Source: Anaerolineae bacterium
GTDB lineage: Bacteria > Chloroflexota > Anaerolineae > Aggregatilineales > Phototrophicaceae
DNA: 64,000 nucleotides
Assembly: GCA_022843745.1 (NCBI GenBank)
Contig: JALHNB010000021.1
Location: 54,496-118,495 of the forward strand
Reading direction: 5' to 3'
Below, piece after piece: positions 34,220 through 42,765 of this stretch. Numbering within the stretch: position 1 is the first letter of the stretch; every line of letters starts with the position of its first letter. A model generated the notes under the pieces. It searched no databases. It worked only from the letters and a program-made list of their open reading frames with translations, and had not been told where the DNA came from. A program made the translations under genes and the position numbers.

Positions 34220-36565
34220 TTACAGTGGTGGGCATTCATTCACTGGAGTCACAACATCTGAACGGACCCAGCCTGTGACCGTTGCGCTGCCGATAGTTGC
34301 GGTCACCAGATACCACAAGCGTCCGTCTTGGCTGCCGACCTGCTGACCTGTCACTGCCACAACTGTACCGGCTGGGATCGCACCGATTCGCGCCGCCTGT
34401 ACCGATGGGCTGGGGCGGACATTCGCCGATTCCGGGCCGGGGATAAAGACTTCGCATAACACATCTTTTGTCGGTGTGATCGTCGGTGTTAGCGTCGTCG
34501 TCGGCGTGTCGGTGGGCGTATAAGTTACTGTCACCGTTGGCGTATGGGTGGGAGTCGCCGTGTGTGTCGGCGTGAGCGAAGCTGTTACCGTATAGGATGG
34601 CGTAATCGTCGGTGAAGGTGTCAGCGTCTCGGTAGATGTCGCTGTTGGCGTATATGTCATGGTGGGAGTTGCCGTATCCGTCGGCGTGGGCGTGTCGCTC
34701 GGTGTTGGTGTATTGGTAGGTGTACCCGTTGCTGGTGGGTACAGCATCGGATACCACACGGGCTGTGCTAATGCTACACCGATGCCACCAAAGATGAAAA
34801 TAACGAATGCGATTGTCGCAATGCGCAGGCCTTTGCCCCGGCGCTGGTTGCGAATCCCATTTTCGATTCGCTGAACTTCGGCGCGGCGGCCCAGAATATT
34901 AAACGGCTCATCATGGGTGGCATCGAGCCATGTCTGCGCCTCGTCGAGGTCGCCCTCTTCGAGCGCGACCTCCGCACGTTCCATATAACGCGCTAATAAA
35001 TCGGCGACGACGGCACGATAGCGGGAATCCGGCGCATAACTTTGCAGCCCAGCCAGCATGGATCGCGCATGGGAAAGTTCGTTATCAAAATTTTGGGCGA
35101 TCAACGCCGAAGCACGCTCGATAATTTGCCGCGCCCGCTGCATATCGCTGGCAGAAGCGCGTGCGCCCAGCAGCGTATCGGAGAGCGCGTTATCACTGGG
35201 ATCGAGCTTGACACCCAATTCCAGTAAGTTCAGCGCGTCATTGGTCAATGTCAGTCGTTCTTCGAGTGCGTTTGCGCCATTTGCGCGGGAAAGCGCGGCC
35301 TGCCCCTGGTCATGAAGCTGCGTTTTGATCCCGGTAAGGCGTTGTGTCGCCTGATGGAGCAACTGTGTAAGGCGTTCGCTGTTGGGTAAACGCTGCCGGA
35401 CGCGCGTCAGAATTCCGAGAATATTTTGCAACTGCGCGGCCTGATCTTGCAGCGACCCACTCAGCATACTCAATTGTACGGCGACCTGATCAGTATCCTG
35501 CTGGACTCGGCGCACCAGTTCGATGCGCTCCTCAGCCTGCGGATCATTTGCGACCACCCGCAGCGCACCTTCATATTTGCGCAGCGCCTCCGACCAGTTA
35601 TCGGATGCCAGCAGGCGATCCCCTTCGTTGAGGAGTTCGCGCGCCAACGCTAAATCCTGAATATCGAGCATGGCTTGCTCGGCATCTTTCCAGCTTAAAA
35701 TCCCGGCACGTTCGGCCAGATCACGCGCTTCGCGATACAGCCGTTCTGCTTCGTCATAATTGCCCGCGCGTACCAGCGAATTGGCGCGGTTATAGGATAC
35801 ACGCGCATCAAAGGGGATACGATGATCCGGCACGACACCGCGAATCAGATTGTCTTCGGCTTTTTGGCGATATTCTAAAGCTGTGGGGTTGCCCGGTTGC
35901 TGTGCCAGGACGCGATTGGCCTGATCAACGGTTTGCTGATAGTCACCCGCATAATAGGATTGCGTGAGAGTTGAGAGTGTTTCGTCAATGTCCGGGCCAG
36001 TGTACATCGGTCCTTGTCCTGGTACGCGGCGCGTGGGAGCTTCCTGATAAATTTGCTCCTCCGGGCGCGGATAACCAGCCGATGTCGGAAAGCTTGACGG
36101 AGCAGGCGGTTGGGCAGGCGGCTCGGCGGGTTCTGCGGGCGCTTCTGTCGGCACAACTTCTTCGTGGACATTATGGCGCTCAAATAAATCGCGAACACGC
36201 TGCGCGGCTTGTTGGCTGCGGCTGGCGGCCTGTTGCAGCATTTCAATGGTATTGGGTTCTTGTGGATCGAGCGTCAGGGCTTCGGACAAAATATCAATGG
36301 CTTCGTCGATGTCTTCGTCGTCCCCGGCAATTTCAATGCGAATTCGCGCTCGGCGCAGCAGACCGCGTACTGTTGCCGCTGTCGGCGAGGTCGGATTGCT
36401 CATCCGTGCCAACTCCGCAAATAAAGCTTGCGCAGCCGGTTCGTTCGGTGTGTTCTTAGCATCTGCTAAAAGCGCCCGTGCCTCCCGTTCAAGTTGGGAA
36501 ACAGTTTCAGCATCGTCGGACGCGCTGCGCAGCCTGCGGCGTAGGTCTTCCAGTCGTTTTTGCAA
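34220..36565 (-). CDS. TPR/coiled-coil membrane protein with Thr-Pro linker and SH3 domain
   Basis: The 781-residue protein begins with about 560 cytoplasmic residues of helical repeats (TPR-like, for example [37 protein letters not shown]). One membrane segment near 580-600 ([19 protein letters not shown]) is followed by an 85-residue Thr/Pro-rich linker and a C-terminal bacterial SH3 domain ([21 protein letters not shown]...GWVRSDVV). Topology suggests coupling of a cytoplasmic scaffold to the wall. The start is a TTG preceded by AAGGA. Confidence 0.8.
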   Translation of the reverse strand: MQKRLEDLRRRLRSASDDAETVSQLEREARALLADAKNTPNEPAAQALFAELARMSNPTSPTAATVRGLLRRARIRIEIAGDDEDIDEAIDILSEALTLDPQEPNTIEMLQQAASRSQQAAQRVRDLFERHNVHEEVVPTEAPAEPAEPPAQPPAPSSFPTSAGYPRPEEQIYQEAPTRRVPGQGPMYTGPDIDETLSTLTQSYYAGDYQQTVDQANRVLAQQPGNPTALEYRQKAEDNLIRGVVPDHRIPFDARVSYNRANSLVRAGNYDEAERLYREARDLAERAGILSWKDAEQAMLDIQDLALARELLNEGDRLLASDNWSEALRKYEGALRVVANDPQAEERIELVRRVQQDTDQVAVQLSMLSGSLQDQAAQLQNILGILTRVRQRLPNSERLTQLLHQATQRLTGIKTQLHDQGQAALSRANGANALEERLTLTNDALNLLELGVKLDPSDNALSDTLLGARASASDMQRARQIIERASALIAQNFDNELSHARSMLAGLQSYAPDSRYRAVVADLLARYMERAEVALEEGDLDEAQTWLDATHDEPFNILGRRAEVQRIENGIRNQRRGKGLRIATIAFVIFIFGGIGVALAQPVWYPMLYPPATGTPTNTPTPSDTPTPTDTATPTMTYTPTATSTETLTPSPTITPSYTVTASLTPTHTATPTHTPTVTVTYTPTDTPTTTLTPTITPTKDVLCEVFIPGPESANVRPSPSVQAARIGAIPAGTVVAVTGQQVGSQDGRLWYLVTATIGSATVTGWVRSDVVTPVNECPPL

Positions 36566-36737
36566 ATTCCTTACACCTCGACCTCATTTTACCGTGTTGA
36601 AAAGTACCCTATTCCGCCAATCGCGACAAGGGTGAAGCTGCAAAACATTCGAAAATTTAGAATTTGGTTTGCGAAAGATCACTGTAAAAATAAACATGGT
36701 AAAATGGAATTTAAGAAAACAGTGGAAACGAAAAATC

Positions 36738-37061
36738 ATGCCGCCGAATACCATCATCCCCAACTATAAGCTGCTGCTGACCTACGATATTCGACCCGAA
36801 TCACTGGAAAAGTATTATTACTACGTGCTGCGGGAGTTTGTGCCTGAATTGGAGAATATGGGCCATTATATGTACAGCGTCTGGAATATCGCTTATGGTG
36901 ATTATCCGATTCGCCAGATGGAATTTGTGACTGAAAATCTCGAAACTGCCCAGGAGATTTTTCAGAGCGAACGGTGGTGTGTGCTGGAGGATCGCTTAAA
37001 ATCTTACACCATGCGCTACGGACGTAAACTGGTCAAGTTCCGGGTTGGTTTTCAGTTTTGA
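36738..37061 (+). CDS. Conserved small protein of unknown function
   Basis: From ATG 36738 the protein has 107 residues: PPNTIIPNYKLLLTYDIRPESLEKYYYYVLREFVPELENMG and then MYSVWNIAYGDYPIRQMEFVTENLETAQEIFQSERW. The alternation suggests a small alpha/beta fold of the NIPSNAP or dimeric alpha-beta barrel sort, which is a guess. An in-frame ATG at 36669 adds a basic stretch and is less likely. The next gene follows 50 bp later. Confidence 0.7.
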   Translation: MPPNTIIPNYKLLLTYDIRPESLEKYYYYVLREFVPELENMGHYMYSVWNIAYGDYPIRQMEFVTENLETAQEIFQSERWCVLEDRLKSYTMRYGRKLVKFRVGFQF

Positions 37062-37097
37062 GTCTCGTTCCGCGCTGAAATCTACATCAATCGCGGT

Positions 37098-37103
37098 TAT
37101 AAT
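37098..37103 (+). promoter_or_regulatory. -10 box next to a start codon (possible leaderless transcript)
   Basis: A perfect TATAAT ends eight bases before ATG 37112, with CTGAAA at 37075-37080 as a -35 at 17 bp. Transcription would begin at or within a few bases of the start codon. Confidence 0.5.
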
Positions 37104-37111
37104 CCTCTTCC

Positions 37112-37990
37112 ATGACTGTTCAACAAATCGCAACACTTTTACCCTATCTTATCGGCGGCCTGTTTCTGCTGGCTTTCGCCTCGTTTTTGTTGTCCCTGTA
37201 CCAACTCCGACGTGGGCGTACCGGGCAATACTGGCGAATACGGCGGCAGGCTGGGCAGTTTGGCGGCAAGCTGTTCCTGACATCGCTGGTATTATTTGGC
37301 GTCGCGCTGGCTTTGGCATTTTATAGCGGACTGACAGCGATAGCGTTCCGGGGACTTAATAACCTGTTTGCGCCCAATGCGCCTGTTTTGCAAGGTGTTG
37401 CGCTGCCCACCATCACCTCAACCAGCACTGAAACAACCGAACCAACAGCCACGACACGGGTGACATCGACTCCTGCACCAACATTGACGCCCACAATAAT
37501 AACGTCAACGCCGACTCCTGAACCCACTTCGACGTCAACGCCAACCCTGACTCTGACACCAACCGAAACGCTGACACCAACGATCACGCCGACACCAACA
37601 GCTACCTACGAGAGCGTCCTGCGTTTGACACCACCATTTTCGACGCGCCGCGCACGTCCTGAAGCCAGCATTCAGATCACCGCTGCCGACGAAGCGATCT
37701 CTGCCAGCAAAACACCTTTACAGCCGCGAACGACGTTTACAGCGGGTGTGAAACGCATTTACCTGTTTATGAATTATCAGGCGATGGATGATGGGGTCGC
37801 CTGGACGCGCGTTTTATATCGTGACGATGTGGCCGTCCAGGGACAAGCCTATCTATGGAGCATGGGTGAAAATGGCGCGAGTTTTTTCTTCTTCGGCAGC
37901 GAAGATGGCTATCTGCCGGGTGGTTACGAAGTGCGCTTGTACCTGGGAGACGAGGAAATCAATCGCTTTGCTTTTACCATTACGGCGTAA
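37112..37990 (+). CDS. Membrane protein with Thr-Pro linker and C-terminal beta domain
   Basis: The 292-residue protein has two membrane segments (about 8-30 and 50-76) and then a Thr/Pro/Ser-rich linker (about 98-168, rich in TPT and TST). A compact C-terminal domain of about 115 residues follows (RIYLFMNYQAMDDGVAWTRVLYRDDVAVQGQAYLW...GGYEVRLYLGDEEINRFAFTI), likely beta-sandwich and outside the cell. I do not recognise a named family. Confidence 0.7.
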   Translation: MTVQQIATLLPYLIGGLFLLAFASFLLSLYQLRRGRTGQYWRIRRQAGQFGGKLFLTSLVLFGVALALAFYSGLTAIAFRGLNNLFAPNAPVLQGVALPTITSTSTETTEPTATTRVTSTPAPTLTPTIITSTPTPEPTSTSTPTLTLTPTETLTPTITPTPTATYESVLRLTPPFSTRRARPEASIQITAADEAISASKTPLQPRTTFTAGVKRIYLFMNYQAMDDGVAWTRVLYRDDVAVQGQAYLWSMGENGASFFFFGSEDGYLPGGYEVRLYLGDEEINRFAFTITA

Positions 37991-38093
37991 CAATACTGCA
38001 ACATATACCGAAATTGATTTAGCCGAGTTTGCCAGAACAGGCTAAACTAAGTGTACTTTAAACGCCTGCCAGATCAGAGAGCGCTCAATTCAT

Positions 38094-39161
38094 ATGCCTG
38101 ATGATCTTTCCCGTCACTCAGAAAATACCGATGAGCCAGAGATTCCGGCCTCGGTTACATTCATGGAGATGATGCGCCAGGCGGCTTCCCGTGCTGCTGC
38201 CGCCAATCAACCCGCTTATCCAGAGCCAGCTCCCATGCAGGAAGCGCTGGTATCCTCTCAAATTGTAGCGGAGGAAGCGCCTGCGCCTCCGATGACACCC
38301 GAAGATCGTCGTCGTTATGCCGTAGCAATGGATGAAGAACGCATCCGCAGAGTACAGCGCCGCAAAGCGAAACGCCGTCGCCAGGCTGTCAGTACAATCG
38401 GCGGGTTGATTCGGACATTTCTGGTGGTGATCGCGGCGGCTGGTTTAATAGCGACTATTTTCACGTGGTTTACGCCGAATCAGTTTATCGCCAGCAGTGT
38501 ACGCGATGAATTGAGTATTGCTCAGGCGACTAATCAGCCTGCCGCTGCCAGAGCGACGGTATTACCAACGCCGAACTGGATGCGGAGCATCGGTATTGTT
38601 TCGGGTCATCGGGGGCCAGAAAATGATCCCGGGGCTGTTTGCCCGGATGGCCTGAAAGAGGCCGACATCAATTTTAACGTTGCGCAGACGGTGGTTCGTA
38701 ATTTGCGAGGATTAGGCTATTCGGTGGACTTGCTGGATGAATTTGACCCCCGTTTGGAAAATTATCAGGCTGCGGCACTGGTATCTGTTCATTCTAACAC
38801 TTGCCAGGTTTGGCCGGGTGAGGTGGTATCAGGTTTCCTGATTGCTGCTGCTGCGGCACGGGTAACGGCGCGAGGCAATGATAATGTTCTGGTAGAATGT
38901 ATCGCGCAATATTATCAACCAGCGACTGGTCTGGAGCGTCGTGCGGAACTGACGATAGATATGACCGATTACCACACTTTCCGCGAGATTCACCCATTAA
39001 CGCCAGCAGCGATTATCGAACTCGGATTTATGCTGGCTGATCGCGACATCTTAACAGAGAAAACGGATGTGATGGCTGAGGCCATTACGAGTGGCATTTT
39101 GTGTTTCCTTGAGCCGCGCCAACTGCCTCCAACCGTGACACCTGCTTCGCCGTCAAATTGA
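38094..39161 (+). CDS. Membrane-anchored N-acetylmuramoyl-L-alanine amidase (Amidase_3 type)
   Basis: Amidase_3 enzymes cleave the MurNAc-L-Ala bond with zinc. The 355-residue protein has a cytoplasmic N-terminus of about 95 residues with an Arg-rich RRVQRRKAKRRRQ patch and one membrane segment (about 102-125). The amidase domain has SGHRGPENDPGAV (first His), KEADINFNVAQ (Glu), ALVSVHSNTC (second His) and IIELGFM (catalytic Glu). The fold looks complete, although insertions near ARGNDNVLVE differ from typical members. Confidence 0.83.
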   Translation: MPDDLSRHSENTDEPEIPASVTFMEMMRQAASRAAAANQPAYPEPAPMQEALVSSQIVAEEAPAPPMTPEDRRRYAVAMDEERIRRVQRRKAKRRRQAVSTIGGLIRTFLVVIAAAGLIATIFTWFTPNQFIASSVRDELSIAQATNQPAAARATVLPTPNWMRSIGIVSGHRGPENDPGAVCPDGLKEADINFNVAQTVVRNLRGLGYSVDLLDEFDPRLENYQAAALVSVHSNTCQVWPGEVVSGFLIAAAAARVTARGNDNVLVECIAQYYQPATGLERRAELTIDMTDYHTFREIHPLTPAAIIELGFMLADRDILTEKTDVMAEAITSGILCFLEPRQLPPTVTPASPSN

Positions 39162-39174
39162 GAGAGGAATACTT

Positions 39175-39513
39175 GTGCCGAAGGAATTAATCATGTATTC
39201 GCGTACTTCTGGCTGTCCCTATGTGACAGTCGCGAAGCGCGTACTAGGCGACTATTCTGTATCGTATCAGGAAGTTTTTATCGACAAAGACCCGGATGCC
39301 AAACAACGTGTACTGGATTGGACGGGTTTTCTGGCTGTACCGACCATTGTCGTTTCACAAAATGGGGATGGTTTGCCAGTGCAAGAGCCAGCGCCGCTGC
39401 CCAAAGGGATGAGTCCGCGCGGCATTGACAGGGGCGATATGATTACAGAGCCAACAATGGCGCAACTGATCGCATGGTTAGAAAAACACCAATTTGTTTC
39501 TGATAGTTCGTAA
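39175..39513 (+). CDS. Glutaredoxin-like protein, single active-site Cys
   Basis: The 112-residue protein has the thioredoxin-fold start MYSRTSGCPYVTVAKRVL, with C14 followed by PYV, so the second active-site Cys is missing. The cis-Pro motif VPTIVV is present. After this comes an insertion rich in Pro/Gly (QEPAPLPKGMSPRGIDRGD) not usual in glutaredoxins. GTG 39175 is the start, with AGAGAGGA upstream. It may act by a monothiol mechanism. It follows the amidase gene by 13 bp and precedes the alpha/beta hydrolase by 11 bp. Confidence 0.8.
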   Translation: MPKELIMYSRTSGCPYVTVAKRVLGDYSVSYQEVFIDKDPDAKQRVLDWTGFLAVPTIVVSQNGDGLPVQEPAPLPKGMSPRGIDRGDMITEPTMAQLIAWLEKHQFVSDSS

Positions 39514-39524
39514 TTGAGTTTGCA

Positions 39525-40370
39525 ATGACATTTGACGAGAAAACCATAAGCGTGAATGGTCGTTCGGTACGTTACTGGCAGGACGGTGAAGCGAACAGCC
39601 GTGTTCTGCTTTTATTGCACGGCGGGATCGGGGATGCCTATCTCAATTGGTCGCCGGGAGCGCCTGCGTTGGTCGAGCATTTCCGCGTGATCGCCCCCGA
39701 TTTGCCGGGGTTTGGCGCGACGGCTGCCTTACCGACCATGAGCGTCGAAGCGCTGCTGGAATGGATCAAGCAATTTTTAGACGCACTGGGAATTGAGCAG
39801 GTTGCGCTCGGTGGTCACGCCTTCGGAGCGCTGCTGGCCCGTCTTTTCGCGGCGGCATATCCTCCCTATGTCGTGGCCTTGATTATGATTAATGGCGGCA
39901 CGATACCCAATATCCCTCCAGCGATGCGTGCGCTGTCACGGATTCCGATCATCGGCAGCAGCATTTTTTATTTACTGGCACGTTCAACATTATCCCCTAC
40001 TGAATTGGCACGCTTGGTTCGCGCTCAGGATATATTAAATGATACATTCGCTGCGCAAGTCCAGGCTAATTTATCCGGTTTTGCTGGAATGATGCGCTTG
40101 CTGGCTGTTCATCCGATGCCCCAGAAGCGCACACCACCTGTCCCAACGCTGCTCTTATGGGGCGCTGAAGACGAAATTGTGACTTTGCAAGAGGCCGAGC
40201 GTATCAAGGGCGCGTTAGGCGATGCCGTGCTATCCCCGATTGCGGGCTGCGCCAACATGCCGCATGTCGAAGCGCCGGAGGTATTCGCGTGGCAGGTTAT
40301 TCAGTTTATCGAAACTCGCAATCGTCCCTCCAAGCCGGATTTGCCCGGTGTTGGCAAACTGCGCGGTTAG
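39525..40370 (+). CDS. Alpha/beta hydrolase-fold protein with Ser-to-Ala nucleophile
   Basis: The 281-residue protein has the usual landmarks: oxyanion LLLHGGIGDAYLNW, DLPGFGAT, acid-bearing LLLWGAEDEIV and His in NMPHVEAPE. The nucleophile elbow reads GGHAFGALLA instead of GHSxG, so residue 99 is Ala. It may be catalytically dead or use another mechanism, and could serve as a binding or regulatory protein. It lies at the end of a short run with the amidase and glutaredoxin-like genes. Confidence 0.88.
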   Translation: MTFDEKTISVNGRSVRYWQDGEANSRVLLLLHGGIGDAYLNWSPGAPALVEHFRVIAPDLPGFGATAALPTMSVEALLEWIKQFLDALGIEQVALGGHAFGALLARLFAAAYPPYVVALIMINGGTIPNIPPAMRALSRIPIIGSSIFYLLARSTLSPTELARLVRAQDILNDTFAAQVQANLSGFAGMMRLLAVHPMPQKRTPPVPTLLLWGAEDEIVTLQEAERIKGALGDAVLSPIAGCANMPHVEAPEVFAWQVIQFIETRNRPSKPDLPGVGKLRG

Positions 40371-40443
40371 CTGCGTAGTTAACTGCGCGCTTAAGTTTCG
40401 GCATAGGCAATTAAGCAGGTTATCGTTATAATGTCCTCCGTCA

Positions 40444-40529
40444 GGAGGGGTAGCATAGCTGGTCTAATGCGCTCGCCTGGAACGCGAGTACGGGTAACAC
40501 CGTCGCGGGTTCGAATCCCGCCTCCTCCG
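40444..40529 (+). tRNA. tRNA-Ser (anticodon GGA)
   Basis: The acceptor arm GGAGGGG pairs with CTCCTCC (one G-T). The anticodon arm CTCGC/GCGAG encloses CTGGAAC, giving anticodon GGA. A long variable arm follows, then the T arm GCGGG TTCGAAT CCCGC and discriminator G at 40529, typical of tRNA-Ser. The 3' CCA is not encoded. Confidence 0.97.
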
Positions 40530-40544
40530 CTGATTGAGTTGAAC

Positions 40545-40603
40545 CACAGAGGCACAGAGATCACAGCATTTAATGACTGCTCAAGGTTCTTTGTGCCTTT
40601 GTG
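40545..40603. repeat. Inverted repeat after tRNA-Ser
   Basis: CACAGAGGCACAGAGA (40545-40560) and TCTTTGTGCCTTTGTG (40588-40603) form an imperfect 16-bp inverted repeat with a 27-nt loop. Sequences of this type (CACAGAGGCACAGAG) recur between genes in many environmental bacteria. It could be a terminator or a small mobile palindrome. Confidence 0.6.
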
Positions 40604-40653
40604 TTTTATACGCCCGATTATCCAAGAACCCCTATAACGAATTGGATGATGTT

Positions 40654-41010
40654 ATGGAAATAGCCTGGCAGCGAATTTTGCCTGTTATCGTTTCAATTGT
40701 GGTTATTATTGGCGTTGCCATCATACGCCAATATTCGAAAACACTGGCGGCTGTTACGGCGACCATGCCTATCAATATTCCGCTGGCAATGTGGATTGTT
40801 TTTTCTGGTTCGGAAAATGACTCGCAAACACGGATCGAGTTTAGCGAGGGGATGCTGGTTGGTATTTTCCCAACAGTATTGTTTTTGGCAGTCGTGTTTT
40901 TGACGACGCGGGCTGGCTGGACGCTTGTACCCACTCTGATCCTGGGATATGCCGTCTGGGGCATTGCTCTTTTGCTGCTGTTGGGGCTGCGCCGATTGGT
41001 AGGGTTTTAG
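40654..41010 (+). CDS. Small polytopic membrane protein (DUF3147-like)
   Basis: From ATG 40654 the protein has 118 residues and four membrane segments: ILPVIVSIVVIIGVAII, TMPINIPLAMWIVF, MLVGIFPTVLFLAVVFL and PTLILGYAVWGIALLLLLG. The pattern, with polar SGSENDSQTR in the first half, resembles DUF3147/GlpM-like proteins. The upstream in-frame ATG at 40573 lies inside the inverted repeat and is rejected. Function unknown. Confidence 0.7.
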   Translation: MEIAWQRILPVIVSIVVIIGVAIIRQYSKTLAAVTATMPINIPLAMWIVFSGSENDSQTRIEFSEGMLVGIFPTVLFLAVVFLTTRAGWTLVPTLILGYAVWGIALLLLLGLRRLVGF

Positions 41011-41042
41011 GAACGATTTTGGCGGGGTTTTAGGAACGATTT
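41002..41042 (+). repeat. 18-bp direct repeat across a gene junction
   Basis: GGGTTTTAGGAACGATTT occurs at 41002-41019 and 41025-41042. The first copy carries the stop codon of the membrane-protein gene, and the second supplies AGGA before the next gene's ATG at 41043. It looks like a small duplication that created the junction. Confidence 0.8.
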
Positions 41043-42056
41043 ATGATACAGAATATTCAACGGTTGGGGCGCGGTCAGCGGATCGTCATTTTTATTTTGA
41101 TCTTCGGCGGCGCGTTGATGGCGCTGATTGCGGTTACAGTGCTGCTATCTTTGCTCACACTCAATGCAGGCGGAAATGAACCTGCCGTCGCGCTGCTGGA
41201 AGGCGTGTCTGTACGTGAATTTGCGATACTGCCAGATAACGATGCCTATCCCGCTAGTGTAGGGGTTGCTCCCAACGGAAGAGTCTATACCGGCAGTTAT
41301 GTCACAGGTGCGGTTTGGTCAATTGACTCTACTGGCGATGTTGCTGAACTGCCCGGCACACGTGATGCGATTGGCGCGGTTTCCGGCATCACATTTGCGC
41401 CCGACGGTACGATTTACATTGTCGATCAACTCGATGCTGATACCCGTACACTCGGTGGCGCACTCAAACGAATTGCGCTGGACGGCACGATCAGCGATTT
41501 TGCTGTAATGGATGATGGACTCAGCCTCCCGGATGATGTCGCGCTGGATTCGCAGGGTCGGGTCTATATGAGTGACCGAGGTCTTGGCGAAATCTGGCGT
41601 TTCGATTCAGACGGTGGGAATGCTCAGGTCTGGTGGATTCCGCCTGAAGCAGCGGGTGAAACACGTCACGTTCCAACAGGATTAGCTTACGATGCCGCCA
41701 ACGATGCGATGATCGTTACCGACAGCAACCTCAATGTGATCTATCGCGTTTCGATTGCTGATGCCAGCGCCGAAGTCCTTTACGAACATGGAAATCGCGA
41801 ATTTGCGCCTGGGCTGGATGGCGTGGTTATTACGCCCGATGGCACAATTTATGTGGCGGCAACGGCTCAAAACGGCGTGGTCACGCTCAAAGATGGCGAA
41901 CTCGAATATGTCGCAGGCCAGTTTCGCAGCCCCAGTGATGTGGACTATCGTGATGGCAAGCTCTATGTGGCTAATTTCGACTCTTTTTCGCTGGTTGTTT
42001 CCGCTGTGTCACCGCGTCTGCCCTTTGCGATAGATGTGATCGAACTCGCCTCGTGA
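41043..42056 (+). CDS. Membrane-anchored SMP-30/NHL-like beta-propeller protein
   Basis: The 337-residue protein has one N-terminal membrane anchor (about 15-37) and a six-bladed propeller of the SMP-30/gluconolactonase type. Repeated blades are VGVAPNGRVYTG, ITFAPDGTIYIVDQL, VALDSQGRVYMSD, LAYDAANDAMIVTDSN and VVITPDGTIYVAA. It is probably outside the cell. Specific substrate or ligand is unknown. It resembles the propeller proteins at 62580 in style but not closely. Confidence 0.8.
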   Translation: MIQNIQRLGRGQRIVIFILIFGGALMALIAVTVLLSLLTLNAGGNEPAVALLEGVSVREFAILPDNDAYPASVGVAPNGRVYTGSYVTGAVWSIDSTGDVAELPGTRDAIGAVSGITFAPDGTIYIVDQLDADTRTLGGALKRIALDGTISDFAVMDDGLSLPDDVALDSQGRVYMSDRGLGEIWRFDSDGGNAQVWWIPPEAAGETRHVPTGLAYDAANDAMIVTDSNLNVIYRVSIADASAEVLYEHGNREFAPGLDGVVITPDGTIYVAATAQNGVVTLKDGELEYVAGQFRSPSDVDYRDGKLYVANFDSFSLVVSAVSPRLPFAIDVIELAS

Positions 42057-42215
42057 ACGCCTGATGAGCGTCTTTGTATAGCCTTCCTGAATGGCTGATG
42101 AGCGTCTCATGTATGGACGGTAACATTTTTTGTTATACTGCTGGCGTTTGAATATAATCATGTAGATTCGTAAGCGGAGCGTTCTATAGAAATCTGTTCA
42201 AACGGCGGAGCTGAT

Positions 42216-42617
42216 ATGAGTAAGCATATTCAAGTCGTATGGGACAATGATGAAAAGACCATCGTGCGCTGGGAGTTTAAAGGTGCATGGACGTGGGAGG
42301 AATGGTACGAGTCAACCCGCTATGTCCTTGAAATGCGGGCAACGGTGATCGACCATCCTTGCGTTCCGGCGATTTTCGACCTTAAACAAAGCGGGAATGT
42401 GCCGATGGGTGCGCTGCCGCATGCCCGCAGCGCGATGGAAATGATGGATTCGCGTGATTATGTCATTATCACCAACAGCAGCGGTTTTGTTCGCTCATTG
42501 ACCGAAATCTTTCGCCTTCTGAATCACGAATTTGCTGAAAAAGTATTTGTGGCACGAACGGTGGAAGAGGCCCGCACGATCATCGCACGCCGCCGTGACA
42601 ATGGAGAACCCTACTAG
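42216..42617 (+). CDS. Small STAS/SpoIIAA-like protein, paralog of 47183-47599
   Basis: The 133-residue protein opens QVVWDNDEKTIVRWEFKGAWTWEEW and ends with a VFVARTVEEARTIIARR helix. The paralog at 47183 shares VKWDNDEKTI, the F.G.WTW pattern and an A.(T/S)FLL-type final helix. The central DLKQSGNVPMG matches a beta-alpha core like that of SpoIIAA/STAS proteins, which is tentative. GGAG precedes the ATG. It may be an anti-anti-sigma-like or ligand-binding module. Confidence 0.7.
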   Translation: MSKHIQVVWDNDEKTIVRWEFKGAWTWEEWYESTRYVLEMRATVIDHPCVPAIFDLKQSGNVPMGALPHARSAMEMMDSRDYVIITNSSGFVRSLTEIFRLLNHEFAEKVFVARTVEEARTIIARRRDNGEPY

Positions 42618-42656
42618 CTTTCAGGAACTTGCCTTCAACCTCTAAAGGACACGAAT

Positions 42657-42732
42657 GTTGTCCATGTTACACCCGTCATATAATACAATCTGATGCTGTC
42701 CACGCTACCCCCGCCTTATGCTATAATCTGAT
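42657..42732 (+). promoter_or_regulatory. Tandem 38-bp duplicated promoter upstream of the ABC-F gene
   Basis: Two adjacent 38-bp units (42657-42694, 42695-42732) match at 29 of 38 positions. Each has TTGTCC or CTGTCC near its start and a -10-like box (TATAAT/TACAAT in the first, TATAAT at 42722-42727 in the second) and ends in CTGAT. A further TTGTCC follows. Two alternative start points are likely. Confidence 0.6.
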
Positions 42733-42765
42733 CTGTTTGTCCGGTGAATTTCTGGTTATATCTCC

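Noticed and set aside
34450..34740. Short repeated units suggesting a CRISPR array or satellite
   Set aside because: The repeats encode the Thr/Pro linker in frame, have no conserved repeat-spacer layout and lie inside the TPR-SH3 gene.
37400..37620. Second stretch of short repeats
   Set aside because: It encodes the Thr/Pro linker of the 37112 gene in frame; no array structure.
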